41,573 bases of DNA from Candidatus Zixiibacteriota bacterium (GCA_020348065.1 CP070742.1:527893-569465); one strand, 5' to 3'; shown: positions 27,276 through 36,271, numbered from the stretch's first letter. Notes: a model not told the origin generated them from the sequence alone. Program-made: numbers and translations.

Positions 27276-28196
27276 TTACGGCTGATTATTCTGCTGTTCC
27301 GCCTTATTCTCCCCCAGATTTATTTTTACCTTTACAATCCTCTGACCTTCAATCTCATGAACGGTGAATTTGATGCCATCATATTCCAGTATCTGACCCT
27401 TTTCCGGCAAAGATCCCACCAGGTCATACATCAATCCTCCGATCGTCTCGATTTCATCCTCGGGGAGTTTCAATTCAAGTTCCTTGTTTAAATCGGAGAT
27501 GGTCACCGTACCGTCAACGATATAAATTCCCTCCGCCATTTTAATGATAGGAGGGGGCTCCAGATCGTACTCGTCCTCGATCTCGCCCACAATCTCCTCG
27601 ATTATATCCTCCATTGTGACGAGGCCGGACGTGCCCCCGTATTCGTCCACCACAATGGCGATATGCAATTTCTCCTTCCGCATCTGGGCGAGCAAATCGT
27701 CAATTTTTATATTCTCCGGAATAAAATAGGATTTCCGGGCGATCTTCGACAAATCGACATCCTCGCCCTTCAGGGCGTGAGTCAGAAGATCTTTGGCGTA
27801 TATTATTCCTATTATTTCGTCCGGGGAATTCCGGTACAGGGGAATCCTCGAATGTCCCGATTTCCTGATAATCTCGATCACTTCTTCCATAGGGGTATCG
27901 AGTTCGACGCTCACCATATCTACCCGGGGCACCATTATCTCTTTTGCCATTGTCTCACCCAGCTCGACAACGCCGTGAATCATCTCGCGATCGTCTTCTT
28001 CGAGAATATTATCTCCCGATGAAACCTGAGACGCAAACTGCTCTATGGATTCCTCAATGGCTTTTTCTCTTTCCTCGGGGGTAAGATCGTTGGTTTTCGT
28101 TTTACCAAAGAATTTCTTAAACAATTTGCGGACTGAAAAACCGGATACTTCCGATCGCTCCGGCTGTCCGTCCGATTCGCTGTCTACTTTTTCCAT
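27276..28196 (-). CDS. CorC/HlyC-family CBS-domain protein
   Basis: This 306-residue protein has the CorC (YbeX) layout. An acidic N-terminus with [21 protein letters not shown] leads to VPRVDMVSV. Two CBS domains follow (about 85-145 and 150-210; [38 protein letters not shown]). A C-terminal transporter-associated domain (about 220-300) contains [19 protein letters not shown]. It lacks the DUF21 membrane domain of longer relatives. CorC proteins bind nucleotides and have been linked to divalent cation transport and ribosome biology. Its place after ybeY matches the phoH-ybeY-corC order of E. coli. Its start overlaps the ybeY stop by 13 bases. Confidence 0.9.
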   Translation of the reverse strand: MEKVDSESDGQPERSEVSGFSVRKLFKKFFGKTKTNDLTPEEREKAIEESIEQFASQVSSGDNILEEDDREMIHGVVELGETMAKEIMVPRVDMVSVELDTPMEEVIEIIRKSGHSRIPLYRNSPDEIIGIIYAKDLLTHALKGEDVDLSKIARKSYFIPENIKIDDLLAQMRKEKLHIAIVVDEYGGTSGLVTMEDIIEEIVGEIEDEYDLEPPPIIKMAEGIYIVDGTVTISDLNKELELKLPEDEIETIGGLMYDLVGSLPEKGQILEYDGIKFTVHEIEGQRIVKVKINLGENKAEQQNNQP

Positions 28197-28603
28197 CTAT
28201 CCAGGTAACTTTCCTGCCGGGTCCACATCTTCCGTCGATTTTCTTTATCCCCGTCGCTATATCCCAGAAGATGAAGAATCCCATGGACAGTTAGCCTTCC
28301 AACCTCCTCTCGATAACTTACGCCGTTTTCCAGGGCCTGTCGCCCTGCCTGCTGTAAATTAACATAAATTTCACCCAAAAAATCCCCATTGTCGGTATCT
28401 TCCAATTCAAAAGCCAGCACATCGGTGATAAGCTTTCTATTTAAGTATCGCGCATTAAGGTCCTTTATCAATTTATCGGCGCAATATATTATGTTGATAA
28501 CCTTATTATTCGCCGATTCTTCTTCCATTACCATCTCCACAAGCGTTTTCAGGCGACGCTTATCGATATTAAACCGTCTGTCCGAAAGCAATATCTTAAC
28601 CAT
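28184..28603 (-). CDS. ybeY: Endoribonuclease YbeY (rRNA maturation), Asp variant of the zinc site
   Basis: From the ATG at 28601-28603 the protein has 139 residues, the usual size. A longer reading frame extends upstream to 28723 but that part overlaps the coding end of the 7TM-HD gene and is not family-like. The metal site reads HGILHLLGYSDGD, so the third ligand position, His in most YbeY (GYDH), is Asp. Bacteroidetes YbeY show the same change (from memory, GYKD), so it is likely a lineage feature. YbeY trims 16S rRNA 3' ends and takes part in ribosome quality control. The start codon shares one base with the upstream stop (TGATG), indicating translational coupling. Confidence 0.92.
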   Translation of the reverse strand: MVKILLSDRRFNIDKRRLKTLVEMVMEEESANNKVINIIYCADKLIKDLNARYLNRKLITDVLAFELEDTDNGDFLGEIYVNLQQAGRQALENGVSYREEVGRLTVHGILHLLGYSDGDKENRRKMWTRQESYLDRWKK

Positions 28604-30837
28604 CAGGAGGGTATCTCCTCGACCTCCTTTTCCGGATATGCGATTCTGCGATGGAATATTCCGGTCAGAACCCTGATGAAACTTTCCTCGATCTGATGCA
28701 GATCTCTGAGTGTCAGATCGCAATCATCCAGCTCGCCCGATTCGAACCGCGAGAATATGATCTTCTTAACCAGACCTCTTATACGAGCAGGCGTCGGGTC
28801 TTCGAGAGTCCTTGACGCCGCTTCAACGGAATCGGCCAGCATAACAATCGCGACTTCCTTGGATATCGGCTTGGGACCCGGATAACGGTAATCCTCTATG
28901 TTCACGTCTTCATTTTCAGTTTTTTTCGCCTTCTCATAAAAATAGCTCATCACACTGTTGCCGTGATGACCCGTTATGAATTCTATCAGACATTGTGGAA
29001 GACCGTTGGCCTCCGCCAGTTCTTTACCCTCCTTAACGTGGGCTTCCAATATCAAGGCGGACATGGAAGGCGCGAGCTTTTCATGCTTGTTTTTGGCGCC
29101 CATTTGATTTTCAACGAAATATTCCGGTTTCAACATCTTACCGATATCATGATAATACGATCCCACCCTGGCCAGCAACGAATTGGCGTTAATCGACTTT
29201 GCCGCTTCCTCCGCCAGCGTACCGATCATGATGGAGTGATGATAGGTCCCGGGGGCCTCCAGAGCCAGCCGTTTTAGCAGGGGCCTGTTCAGGTCCGAGA
29301 ACTCCAGAAGGGTGATATCGGTAGTCAGGCCGAATGTCGACTCGAAAAGAGGAAGAAGACCGATGGTTAAGACCGGCGAGAGAAATCCGTTCAAGACCGC
29401 CAGGCCGCTGTGACGCCAGAGATCCGCAATCGGAGTTAATTTCAAAGACTCGATTATGTAAACAATCCCGAAATATACGATTGATAGATAAATGATCGAA
29501 CGATAAAATTCGTGCCGGTGACGCACTTTCCTTACGGAAAAAGCCGCCACCGTACCGGCCGAAATACCGACAAACGCCACGTCGAGTTTGAAGCCCGAAA
29601 GAACTCCCACCAGAAAGGACGCGGCAATGGTGAGAAACAACCCGGTCTCAATATCGAAAGCTATGGTCACGAGCATCGACGCTATCGTGATAGGAACGAG
29701 ATAGGGGGAAAGAAATTTCTGAGAAACGACCATGTATAAAATTACCACCAGACCCGCCAGGAGAATCCCGAAAAGTATCAGGGCTGAATTCGAGGCGAAT
29801 ATTTTACGCCGGAAATAGTACAGATAAAATCCGAAAAACAATATGGGAAAAGCCACCAGAAACAGCCGGCCCAGAGGCGGAAGAATGAATTGCCAGAAAC
29901 TGCGCCTGCCGAATTCCATCCTTTTGTAATGCGCCAGCGAAAGAAGCCTGTCGCGATGGACTTCCGCTACCCGTTCATTGGCCTTTATTATTTTCTCGCC
30001 CTTATAAATCCAACCTTTATACAACGTTATCGCCTCGATTTCGGCGTTTTTATTCTCGGTCGTAATATCCTTATCGAATTTCAGGTTCGGCTCCAGAAAA
30101 TGGCTCGCTATCATTACGGCCGCTTTCCTGATCCGCGGATCATCTGAAAATACAATGCTTGCCCTGATATTCATATTATTCACCGCTTTTGTTGAATCGA
30201 AAATCTGTTCCCGTGAAACTGTCCTGGAATCCTCCCCCGATACCAACGTTACAAGACCGGATTCCTTGAAAGGCAGATTATCGAAATCGGAGATCATGCC
30301 GGCCGTTAATATGGCATCCGCATTATCGATGCAAAATTCTTCCACCCTCCGGGCGGTGACGGGATCGGCGAGTACGGCAAGCAAAGAATCCGGGAACATA
30401 TTATAATCCGAGCGCAGGGAATCTATAAAATCCCGACCTTCAATATCTGACGAAACCAGCGAATCCACCCTATTAAAAAACCTCCTGACCCTCCCGTTGA
30501 TAGAAACCGTAACGATGGTGTCAAACACGATGGCGGGCCTGAGGTTTCTTAAAACCAGATTACGGTCTCTTTCCATCTCGTCGTCGGTCTTCAATATCGG
30601 GAAATCGAAAGGAGCGACCAGATCCTTCGAAGCTATCTCTCCGGTTTGAGGAATCTCTATGGGCAGATATACTTTATCTATAGGATAAAGAAACGTTATC
30701 CCGAAAATCAGAACCGCAGCAATGGCAACGCGAAATACCAGGTTATGACCGTGGAGTAATTCATCCTTCGGGCCGGCATCCCTGGGTTCGGGCGATTTCC
30801 TTTTTGATGCATTCTTCTTTTTATTGATGGGATTCAT
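28603..30837 (-). CDS. PgpH-type 7TM-HD phosphodiesterase (probable c-di-AMP hydrolase)
   Basis: In this 744-residue membrane protein, one helix at about 35-52 is followed by a large extracytoplasmic 7TMR-HD domain (about 55-310), seven helices (about 315-500), and a cytoplasmic HD domain. The metal-binding motifs are visible: HH at 533-534 in APGTYHHSIMIG, HD at 563-564 in YYHDIGK, and ITGHHG further on. Characterised relatives (Listeria PgpH) hydrolyse c-di-AMP to pApA. No diadenylate cyclase gene is in the window. It lies between phoH and ybeY, an arrangement common outside proteobacteria. Its ATG abuts the phoH stop with a one-base overlap. Confidence 0.92.
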   Translation of the reverse strand: MNPINKKKNASKRKSPEPRDAGPKDELLHGHNLVFRVAIAAVLIFGITFLYPIDKVYLPIEIPQTGEIASKDLVAPFDFPILKTDDEMERDRNLVLRNLRPAIVFDTIVTVSINGRVRRFFNRVDSLVSSDIEGRDFIDSLRSDYNMFPDSLLAVLADPVTARRVEEFCIDNADAILTAGMISDFDNLPFKESGLVTLVSGEDSRTVSREQIFDSTKAVNNMNIRASIVFSDDPRIRKAAVMIASHFLEPNLKFDKDITTENKNAEIEAITLYKGWIYKGEKIIKANERVAEVHRDRLLSLAHYKRMEFGRRSFWQFILPPLGRLFLVAFPILFFGFYLYYFRRKIFASNSALILFGILLAGLVVILYMVVSQKFLSPYLVPITIASMLVTIAFDIETGLFLTIAASFLVGVLSGFKLDVAFVGISAGTVAAFSVRKVRHRHEFYRSIIYLSIVYFGIVYIIESLKLTPIADLWRHSGLAVLNGFLSPVLTIGLLPLFESTFGLTTDITLLEFSDLNRPLLKRLALEAPGTYHHSIMIGTLAEEAAKSINANSLLARVGSYYHDIGKMLKPEYFVENQMGAKNKHEKLAPSMSALILEAHVKEGKELAEANGLPQCLIEFITGHHGNSVMSYFYEKAKKTENEDVNIEDYRYPGPKPISKEVAIVMLADSVEAASRTLEDPTPARIRGLVKKIIFSRFESGELDDCDLTLRDLHQIEESFIRVLTGIFHRRIAYPEKEVEEIPS

Positions 30838-31826
30838 CAGGAATTCCTTTTCCGAGTCCTTCTCGAAGTTGAGGATTTCTCGTATGCTTTTATAATATCC
30901 TGAACCAGCCTGTGCCGAACAACGTCTTTTTCGGTAAGTTCAATAAATCCTATTCCTTTAATATGACCCAGTTTCTTTTCCGCCGGCAAAAGACCCGAGG
31001 CGTTTTTATTCTCCAGATCGATCTGCGTAATGTCCCCCGTAATAACCGCTTTCGACCCCTCCCCCAATCTGGTCAAGAACATGAACATCTGCGGATTAGT
31101 GGTGTTTTGAGCCTCGTCCAATATTACAAAGGCATTATTCAATGTTCTGCCCCTCATAAATGCCAGGGGCGCGATTTCGATGACCCCCATCTCCATGAGC
31201 TTTTTTATTTTCTCGAATTGAAGCATGTCCTGCAGAGCATCATAAAGAGGGCGTAGATACGGGTCGACCTTGGCTCTGATATCACCGGGCAAAAATCCGA
31301 GGCTCTCGCCCGCCTCCACCGCCGGACGGGTCAATATTATCCTGGAAACCCGCCTGGCCTTAAAGGCCTGGACCGCCATAGCGACGGCGAGATAGGTCTT
31401 GCCGGTGCCGGCGGGGCCTATGGAAAAAACAATATCTTTGGACTCGATCAAATCCAGATAATTCTTTTGCCCCACGGTTCTCGGTTTGATAATCTTCTGC
31501 GTGGATAAAGACGTGACTATCCCCGAATTCCTGTCGACCTCTCTGGAAGGCGATATGCCTTCATCCTTGATAACCGCAATGGAATAAAGAATATATCTGT
31601 TGTCGAGTTCGCCGGTGGCTTTAACATGATCGATAATATCGTATATAATTTTTTCCGCCTTTTGAACATTATCCGGATCGCCCTTAATATTAATCCAGTC
31701 GCCGCGCGCCGCTATCTCGACGTCTATCTCTTCTTCTATAATGCCGAGATGAGTATGGTCGGCGCCGAAAAGCAGCCGGGGGTCGATATCCTTCAGTTCA
31801 ACGGTCTTTTGGATCTTGGATGCCAT
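30837..31826 (-). CDS. phoH: PhoH-family ATPase (YbeZ type)
   Basis: This 329-residue protein has a KH-like N-terminal segment (about 20-75) and a PhoH P-loop domain. Walker A is GPAGTGKT at 137-144, Walker B is FVILDEAQN with D237/E238, and LTRPAVEAGESLGFLPGD lies in between. PhoH/YbeZ proteins are ATPases associated with YbeY and RNA metabolism, and the gene neighbourhood supports that link. The ATG follows the aspS stop directly (TAAATG). The C-terminus is short and basic (SRRTRKRNS). Confidence 0.93.
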   Translation of the reverse strand: MASKIQKTVELKDIDPRLLFGADHTHLGIIEEEIDVEIAARGDWINIKGDPDNVQKAEKIIYDIIDHVKATGELDNRYILYSIAVIKDEGISPSREVDRNSGIVTSLSTQKIIKPRTVGQKNYLDLIESKDIVFSIGPAGTGKTYLAVAMAVQAFKARRVSRIILTRPAVEAGESLGFLPGDIRAKVDPYLRPLYDALQDMLQFEKIKKLMEMGVIEIAPLAFMRGRTLNNAFVILDEAQNTTNPQMFMFLTRLGEGSKAVITGDITQIDLENKNASGLLPAEKKLGHIKGIGFIELTEKDVVRHRLVQDIIKAYEKSSTSRRTRKRNS

Positions 31827-33668
31827 TTATTTCTTCTTTTTCTCCCTAATCATCAAACCCAGTTCGTCAAGCTGAGCTTGATCGATCTCCGTCGGAGCGC
31901 CGTCCATAAGCGATTGCGCGGCTGTCGTTTTAGGAAAAGCTATAACGTCCCTTATGGATTCGGAATCAGTCATGAGCGCCACGATCCTGTCAAATCCCGG
32001 AGCTATTCCGCCATGCGGCGGGGCCCCGTATTCCAGAGCCTCCAGAAGAAATCCGAACATCCTGTCCGCCCGCTCCTCGTCTATGCCCAGTATCGATAAA
32101 ACCTTCTCCTGTATCTTTCTATTATGTATCCTGATTCCGCCCGACGCGATCTCAATTCCGTTTAAAACAAGATCATACTGGTTACCCCTGATCCTGGCCC
32201 AGGGATGCTCTGGGTCCGAAGGCGGCAATTCCGATTTGGCCCCGGCATCCAGAAGCTCGTTATCTTCATTATGAGGTGAAGTTACGATGTTATGCATGGC
32301 GTCAAACCTGCTTAGGTCGGGATTATATTCAAAAAGCGGAAACTCACACACCCATAAAAACGCCCATTTCATCGGGGCGGTTTCCGAAAGCTCCTCCCCC
32401 AGTTTTGCCCTCAGCGCTCCCAGCGAATCGCAGGCCGTTTTCCAGGCATCGGCCACGATGAGGAGACCGTCACCGGTTTCCACTGCGGCTTTCTCCAGGG
32501 CGCGACTTATTTCATCCTCGCTCAGGAATTTGGCTATGGGCGATTTAATTTCGCCGTCCCTCTTTAGAAGATATGCCAGTCCCTTCGCCCCCCTGCTCTT
32601 TGCGATCTCCGTAAGATCGTCAATCCGTTTGCGGGAGATATCGGCTCCGCCCTTATACCTGATACCTCTGATTACGCCGCCCTTCGATAGGGCCTCTGAA
32701 AACACCTTGAATTTCGAGTTCGTGAAAATATCCGACAGGTCGGTTATTTGAAGACCGAAGCGAAGATCGGGCTTGTCGATACCATATTTGTCCATAACTT
32801 CTTTATATGTAAACCTGGCAAACGGCGCTTCAATGTCATCATCCAGGACTTTTTTAAAAAGATGTTTCATCATTCCTTCGACCACCTCGAAAACGTCATC
32901 CTGGTTGACATAAGACATCTCGAGATCGATTTGAGTATGTTCCGGCTGGCGGTCTGCCCTTAAATCTTCGTCTCTCAAACAGCGGGCCAGCTGGTAGTAC
33001 CTGTCGAAACCGGAAACCATAAGAATCTGTTTTAAAAGCTGCGGCGATTGCGGAAGGGCATAGAATTTGCCCTTCTGTTCGCGTGAGGGTACGACATAAT
33101 CCCTCGCCCCTTCAGGAGTGGACCTGATTAACAATGGCGTCTCAATCTCCACAAATCCCCGCGAGTCCAGATACTCCCTTACCGCGCGGGTGGCCTGGTG
33201 GCGGATTTCGAGTTTGCGCATCAGCCAGGGTCTTCTCAAATCCAGATACCGATACTTCAACCGCAATTCTTCCGATGCGGCGGTGTCGTCTTCCACCAGG
33301 AATGGCGGCGTTTCCGACCTGTTGAGTATCTCTATGGAATCGGCCCTAATCTCGATCTTTCCGGTAATCATCTGCCTGTTTTCCATGTCTTCCGGACGCA
33401 ATCTCACTTCCCCGGATACCCTGATAGAATACTCATACCTGACCGAACGCGCCAGTTCCATATATTCATCGGAGACTTCTTCGGGATCGAACGCGATCTG
33501 CGTTACTCCCCACCTGTCTCTCAAATCTATAAAGATCAATCCCCCCAGATCCCGGTGCCCGTCCACCCATCCGCAAAGAGTAACCTTCCGCCCGACATCC
33601 GATTCGCCCAACTGCCCGCAGGTGTGAGTTCTTAACGATGTGCCCAGGTCTTTATTATTTACGTCCAA
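31827..33668 (-). CDS. aspS: Aspartyl-tRNA synthetase
   Basis: This 613-residue protein has the full bacterial AspRS layout: an OB-fold anticodon domain (GWVDGHRDLGGLIFIDLRD near 31-50), class II motif 2 (LRDEDLRADRQPEHTQIDLE), a GAD insertion domain (about 280-410), and motif 3 (GIAPGFDRIVAL). It charges tRNA with aspartate. In the anticodon domain the residue after RD is Leu. From memory, that Leu goes with discriminating enzymes, while His at that place goes with the non-discriminating type that also makes Asp-tRNA(Asn). The 5' end overlaps hisS by 14 bases, a sign of coupling. Confidence 0.95.
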   Translation of the reverse strand: MDVNNKDLGTSLRTHTCGQLGESDVGRKVTLCGWVDGHRDLGGLIFIDLRDRWGVTQIAFDPEEVSDEYMELARSVRYEYSIRVSGEVRLRPEDMENRQMITGKIEIRADSIEILNRSETPPFLVEDDTAASEELRLKYRYLDLRRPWLMRKLEIRHQATRAVREYLDSRGFVEIETPLLIRSTPEGARDYVVPSREQKGKFYALPQSPQLLKQILMVSGFDRYYQLARCLRDEDLRADRQPEHTQIDLEMSYVNQDDVFEVVEGMMKHLFKKVLDDDIEAPFARFTYKEVMDKYGIDKPDLRFGLQITDLSDIFTNSKFKVFSEALSKGGVIRGIRYKGGADISRKRIDDLTEIAKSRGAKGLAYLLKRDGEIKSPIAKFLSEDEISRALEKAAVETGDGLLIVADAWKTACDSLGALRAKLGEELSETAPMKWAFLWVCEFPLFEYNPDLSRFDAMHNIVTSPHNEDNELLDAGAKSELPPSDPEHPWARIRGNQYDLVLNGIEIASGGIRIHNRKIQEKVLSILGIDEERADRMFGFLLEALEYGAPPHGGIAPGFDRIVALMTDSESIRDVIAFPKTTAAQSLMDGAPTEIDQAQLDELGLMIREKKKK

Positions 33669-34944
33669 TCATTTCTCCAAGCTGAATCGCGTTCTTGACC
33701 TTTAAAAGGCCATTTAATTCGATTTCGAATTGCCGGGAATCAACCATGTTTCTTAAAACCGCTTTTCCCCTGGCCATCTCGTCTTCCGCCAGAATAATAG
33801 AATAACAGAATCCGCTTTTATCCGCCTGTTTCATCTGCGCCTTCAAAGAACGCCCTAAATAATCCATATCGGCAGGAAGACCGAGTTTCCTGATTTTCAT
33901 CACCAGGCCGAACGCATCTTTTTTATACCTGGAATCCCTGACGACTATAAAGAAGCCGAAATTTTTACGGCTTCCTTCAGGTTCTTTTTCGGGCATCGCC
34001 AGCATTACTCTTTCAATGCCGGCCGCGAATCCGATACCGGGCGTGGGCTTTCCTCCGAGCTGCTCCACCAGGAGATCATAACGACCACCTCCCGAAATCG
34101 CATCCTGAGATCCCAATTTATCACACTTTATCTCCCAGGCGGTTCGAGTATAATAATCGAGCCCTCTTACCATTTTTTTATCAAGCTCATAAGATATCCC
34201 CGCATGATTAAGAAATTCGCATACCGTATCGAAATGTTTCCTGTTCTCTGCTGAAAGATAATCAAACATCACGGGCGCATCTTTTAATAGAGCGATACAC
34301 TCCTCCCGCTTGCAGTCGAACATTCTCAATGGATTGGTCATAAATCTTTTCTTACAGTCGACGCAAAATTCATCGAGGATGGGTTTGATAAAATCAGAAA
34401 ACGCTTTCTTATGCGATTTGCGTTCCTCCGGCATTCCAATAGAATTGACATACAGCTTTTTGTCATCTATGCCGAGCGATTCCATGATATTGTAATTCGC
34501 CGCGATTATCTCTGCGTCTATCGATGGATCCAGCGAACCGATGGCCTCGAAGCCGAATTGGTAGAATTGACGGAATCGCCCCGCCTGAGGCCGCTCCTGA
34601 CGGAACATCGGCCCGGCGTACCAGACCTTCACCAATCCCTGCCTGGACCCCATGGAATGTTCTATATATGATCTCACCACGGACGCCGTTCCCTCCGGCC
34701 TTAAGGTCAGCGATCGATCACCCTGATCTCTAAACGTATACATCTCCTTGGTTACAACGTCGCTGGCCTCGCCGATTCCACGAGAAAATAACTCCGTGGC
34801 TTCAAAAATAGGAGTATGTATAAACCCGTAATTATATTCATCCGCGGTTTTTGATACGGCGGTAACAATCTTCCTCCATATATCCGCTTCTACAGGCAGA
34901 ATATCCCGCGTGCCGTAAATCGCCTTGATTTTTTCACCTGACAT
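33655..34944 (-). CDS. hisS: Histidyl-tRNA synthetase
   Basis: This 429-residue protein has the normal length for HisRS. It opens with KAIYGTRDILPVE. Motif 2 is MFRQERPQAGRFRQFYQFG, the histidine-A motif is RGLDYYTRTAWE, and motif 3 is GIGFAAGIERVMLA. A C-terminal anticodon-binding domain follows (about 325-425). It charges tRNA with histidine in the cytoplasm. The hisS-aspS pair is a common operon in many bacteria. Confidence 0.96.
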   Translation of the reverse strand: MSGEKIKAIYGTRDILPVEADIWRKIVTAVSKTADEYNYGFIHTPIFEATELFSRGIGEASDVVTKEMYTFRDQGDRSLTLRPEGTASVVRSYIEHSMGSRQGLVKVWYAGPMFRQERPQAGRFRQFYQFGFEAIGSLDPSIDAEIIAANYNIMESLGIDDKKLYVNSIGMPEERKSHKKAFSDFIKPILDEFCVDCKKRFMTNPLRMFDCKREECIALLKDAPVMFDYLSAENRKHFDTVCEFLNHAGISYELDKKMVRGLDYYTRTAWEIKCDKLGSQDAISGGGRYDLLVEQLGGKPTPGIGFAAGIERVMLAMPEKEPEGSRKNFGFFIVVRDSRYKKDAFGLVMKIRKLGLPADMDYLGRSLKAQMKQADKSGFCYSIILAEDEMARGKAVLRNMVDSRQFEIELNGLLKVKNAIQLGEMIGRK

Positions 34945-35022
34945 AAATTGCCGCCTTTAATTTACAAGCCATACGTTCAGGAATCAATAATATTTAATAC
35001 TTTATAATGCAACGTAAATTAC

Positions 35023-35394
35023 CTATGAAATACGCTTCCGCAACTTCAAGACATATATCCCGGATGCAGACACAGCCCCTAAAATATCCGCCAGCATATC
35101 GAATCCGTCCGTCTGACGGCCGGGGACAAACAGCTGGTGAAACTCATCCATGACTCCGTATAAACCCGAAACGCAGGCGGAAATCCAGAATACTTTCACC
35201 GGACTGATGTTCCATTTACTGAAAGCGTGAGTTACCAATAATCCGAGAAAGAAAAATTCGCCGAAATGAGCCATTTTATCGGTGAACTTAAATCCCAATG
35301 ACGGAGTCGAGAGATCCGGTATCGAGGACACGATAAATATCATAACGGCCCATAACATAGCCGGTATGAATGGTTTCAATCGTCCGCCTTTCAT
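35023..35394 (-). CDS. VanZ-family membrane protein
   Basis: This is a small four-helix membrane protein of 123 residues from the ATG at 35394, or 130 if a TTG at 35415 is used. No clear ribosome binding site precedes either; the ATG start fits the family better. The VanZ signature is present: FTDKMAHFGEFFFLG and SGLYGVMDEFHQLFVPGR followed by DMLADILGA. VanZ itself lowers teicoplanin sensitivity, but most members have no known role, and no vancomycin-resistance genes are nearby. It starts just after the terminator of the upstream unit and precedes hisS by 78 bases, so it may be the first gene of the hisS-aspS-phoH run. Confidence 0.85.
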   Translation of the reverse strand: MKGGRLKPFIPAMLWAVMIFIVSSIPDLSTPSLGFKFTDKMAHFGEFFFLGLLVTHAFSKWNISPVKVFWISACVSGLYGVMDEFHQLFVPGRQTDGFDMLADILGAVSASGIYVLKLRKRIS

Positions 35395-35430
35395 CAGAAC
35401 GGAAACTATAATCAATTAGAAATAAAATGC

Positions 35431-35460
35431 AAAATAAAAAGTCCGCCCGAAAGCGGACTT
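35431..35460 (-). terminator. Intrinsic terminator of the histone-like gene
   Basis: On the minus strand AAGTCCGC pairs with GCGGACTT (35453-35460 and 35439-35446) and is followed by TTTTATTTT. It lies about 30 bases after the stop codon at 35491. Confidence 0.85.
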
Positions 35461-35490
35461 ATGATATCGAATAAAAAGCGCTAAAAGACG

Positions 35491-35640
35491 TCAGCGTTTG
35501 CGTTTCTTCTTAGCCGTTTTCTTCTTAGCCGTTTTCTTCTTGGCTGTCTTCTTCTTGGCAGTCTTCTTCTTGGCTGTCTTCTTCTTGGCGGTTTTCTTCT
35601 TGGCGGTTTTCTTCTTGGCTGTCTTCTTCTTAGCCGGCAT
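35491..35640 (-). CDS. 49-residue histone-H1-like protein of TAKKK repeats
   Basis: This small gene runs from ATG (35638-35640) to TGA (35491-35493). The protein is MPAKKK, then eight exact TAKKK pentapeptides, then RKR. In the DNA this is a 15-base tandem repeat with only third-position variation (AAG/AAA, GCC/GCT, ACA/ACC/ACG/ACT), so selection keeps the protein sequence. A full ribosome binding site, AGGAGGTGA, lies at ideal distance, and a terminator follows. Such Lys/Ala/Thr repeats resemble histone H1 tails and bacterial Hc1- or AlgP-type proteins, so DNA or RNA binding by charge is likely (inference). It follows the GxxExxY gene by 21 bases and shares its probable sigma-54 promoter. 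The start MPAKKK is shared with the SWIB protein at 25554-26030. Confidence 0.88.
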   Translation of the reverse strand: MPAKKKTAKKKTAKKKTAKKKTAKKKTAKKKTAKKKTAKKKTAKKKRKR

Positions 35641-35661
35641 GAATTCACCTCCTCTCAAAAT

Positions 35662-36057
35662 TCATCGTTTTATGGTTTTTATCTCCAAGATATTCTTGGA
35701 AAAATTGACAATAAGCCCTTTTTTCAACCTTATTGATTTCAATATGCTTCTCAGTTTCGATTCCACGATATCCGTTAGATGATCGTCGGTGGAAATTAAA
35801 ACAACCAGCGATTTATCCACCACGAAATCCAGGTTGTATTCTCCCGCCACCGATCCCTTATAGGATAGCTTTATATTTTTGTGGCTTTCAAATGGAATAT
35901 CGCGAAGCCCGAATTCGTGCGCCAGAGCCCTGCTGTATTCCTTTTTTCCAAATCCCAGTCCCATATTCTTATGCACCTCAAGGGCGGAATTAATCACCTG
36001 AGACTGCAGGTCATTTATTACGGTTTTGGTGTCTATCACTAACTCGCTATCTTTCAT
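35662..36057 (-). CDS. GxxExxY-family protein lacking the signature and catalytic residues
   Basis: This 131-residue protein has the length and layout of the GxxExxY (PD-(D/E)XK-like) family: INSALEVHKNMGLGFGKKEY, ALAHEFGLRDIPFESHKNI, YKGSVAGEYNLDFVVD, and LKKGLIVNFSKNILEIKTIKR. In my alignment the signature Glu is Lys (G35-x-x-K38-x-x-Y41). The catalytic ExK, normally VELK after the Asp strand, reads VVLIS (L87, S89). Only D77 is kept. The protein is therefore probably inactive as a nuclease and may serve in binding. No good ribosome binding site precedes the ATG. A sigma-54-type promoter lies at 36081-36097, and the histone-like gene follows after 21 bases. Confidence 0.8.
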   Translation of the reverse strand: MKDSELVIDTKTVINDLQSQVINSALEVHKNMGLGFGKKEYSRALAHEFGLRDIPFESHKNIKLSYKGSVAGEYNLDFVVDKSLVVLISTDDHLTDIVESKLRSILKSIRLKKGLIVNFSKNILEIKTIKR

Positions 36058-36080
36058 AACGTTTCGTGTAACTTGAATAA

Positions 36081-36097
36081 CGCAAATATCATGCCAA
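36081..36097 (-). promoter_or_regulatory. Probable sigma-54 (-24/-12) promoter
   Basis: The minus strand reads TTGGCATGATATTTGCG. It has GG and GC separated by exactly ten bases, with flanking TTGGCA and TTTGC. The consensus is TTGGCACG-N4-TTGCW. A start would fall near 36070, about 13 bases before the ATG of the GxxExxY gene. The neighbouring upstream gene encodes a sigma-54 activator. Confidence 0.6.
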
Positions 36098-36196
36098 AAA
36101 AATAGCGGATACTCTATTATCTATGTAATTCATTTAATGACATGCAATTAAAAGGATAGAATGGTATCTTGTTGAATAACAATAAATTAAAAATTC

Positions 36197-36271
36197 GCGA
36201 CATGGACGTCGCATTATCTATAAGAAAGTTACGGGAAAAAAATTTCTCCCTATAGCACGCGGTGTGACACC
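36197..36271. promoter_or_regulatory. Possible activator sites upstream of the sigma-54 promoter
   Basis: Two short inverted repeats lie about 110-190 bases upstream of the -24/-12 element: GCGAC/GTCGC at 36197-36212 and GGTGT-G-ACACC at 36261-36271. The distance suits enhancer sites bound by sigma-54 activators. The arms are only 5 bp, so this is a weak call. Confidence 0.25.

Noticed and set aside
28604-28723. N-terminal extension of YbeY by 40 residues
   Set aside because: The segment lies inside the end of the 7TM-HD gene in another frame and has no family similarity. The ATG at 28603 gives the usual length and a TGATG overlap.
35498-35782. Hydrophobic LAVFF-repeat frame on the plus strand
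   Set aside because: It is the shadow of the TAKKK gene, which has a strong ribosome binding site, a terminator and synonymous variation on the minus strand.
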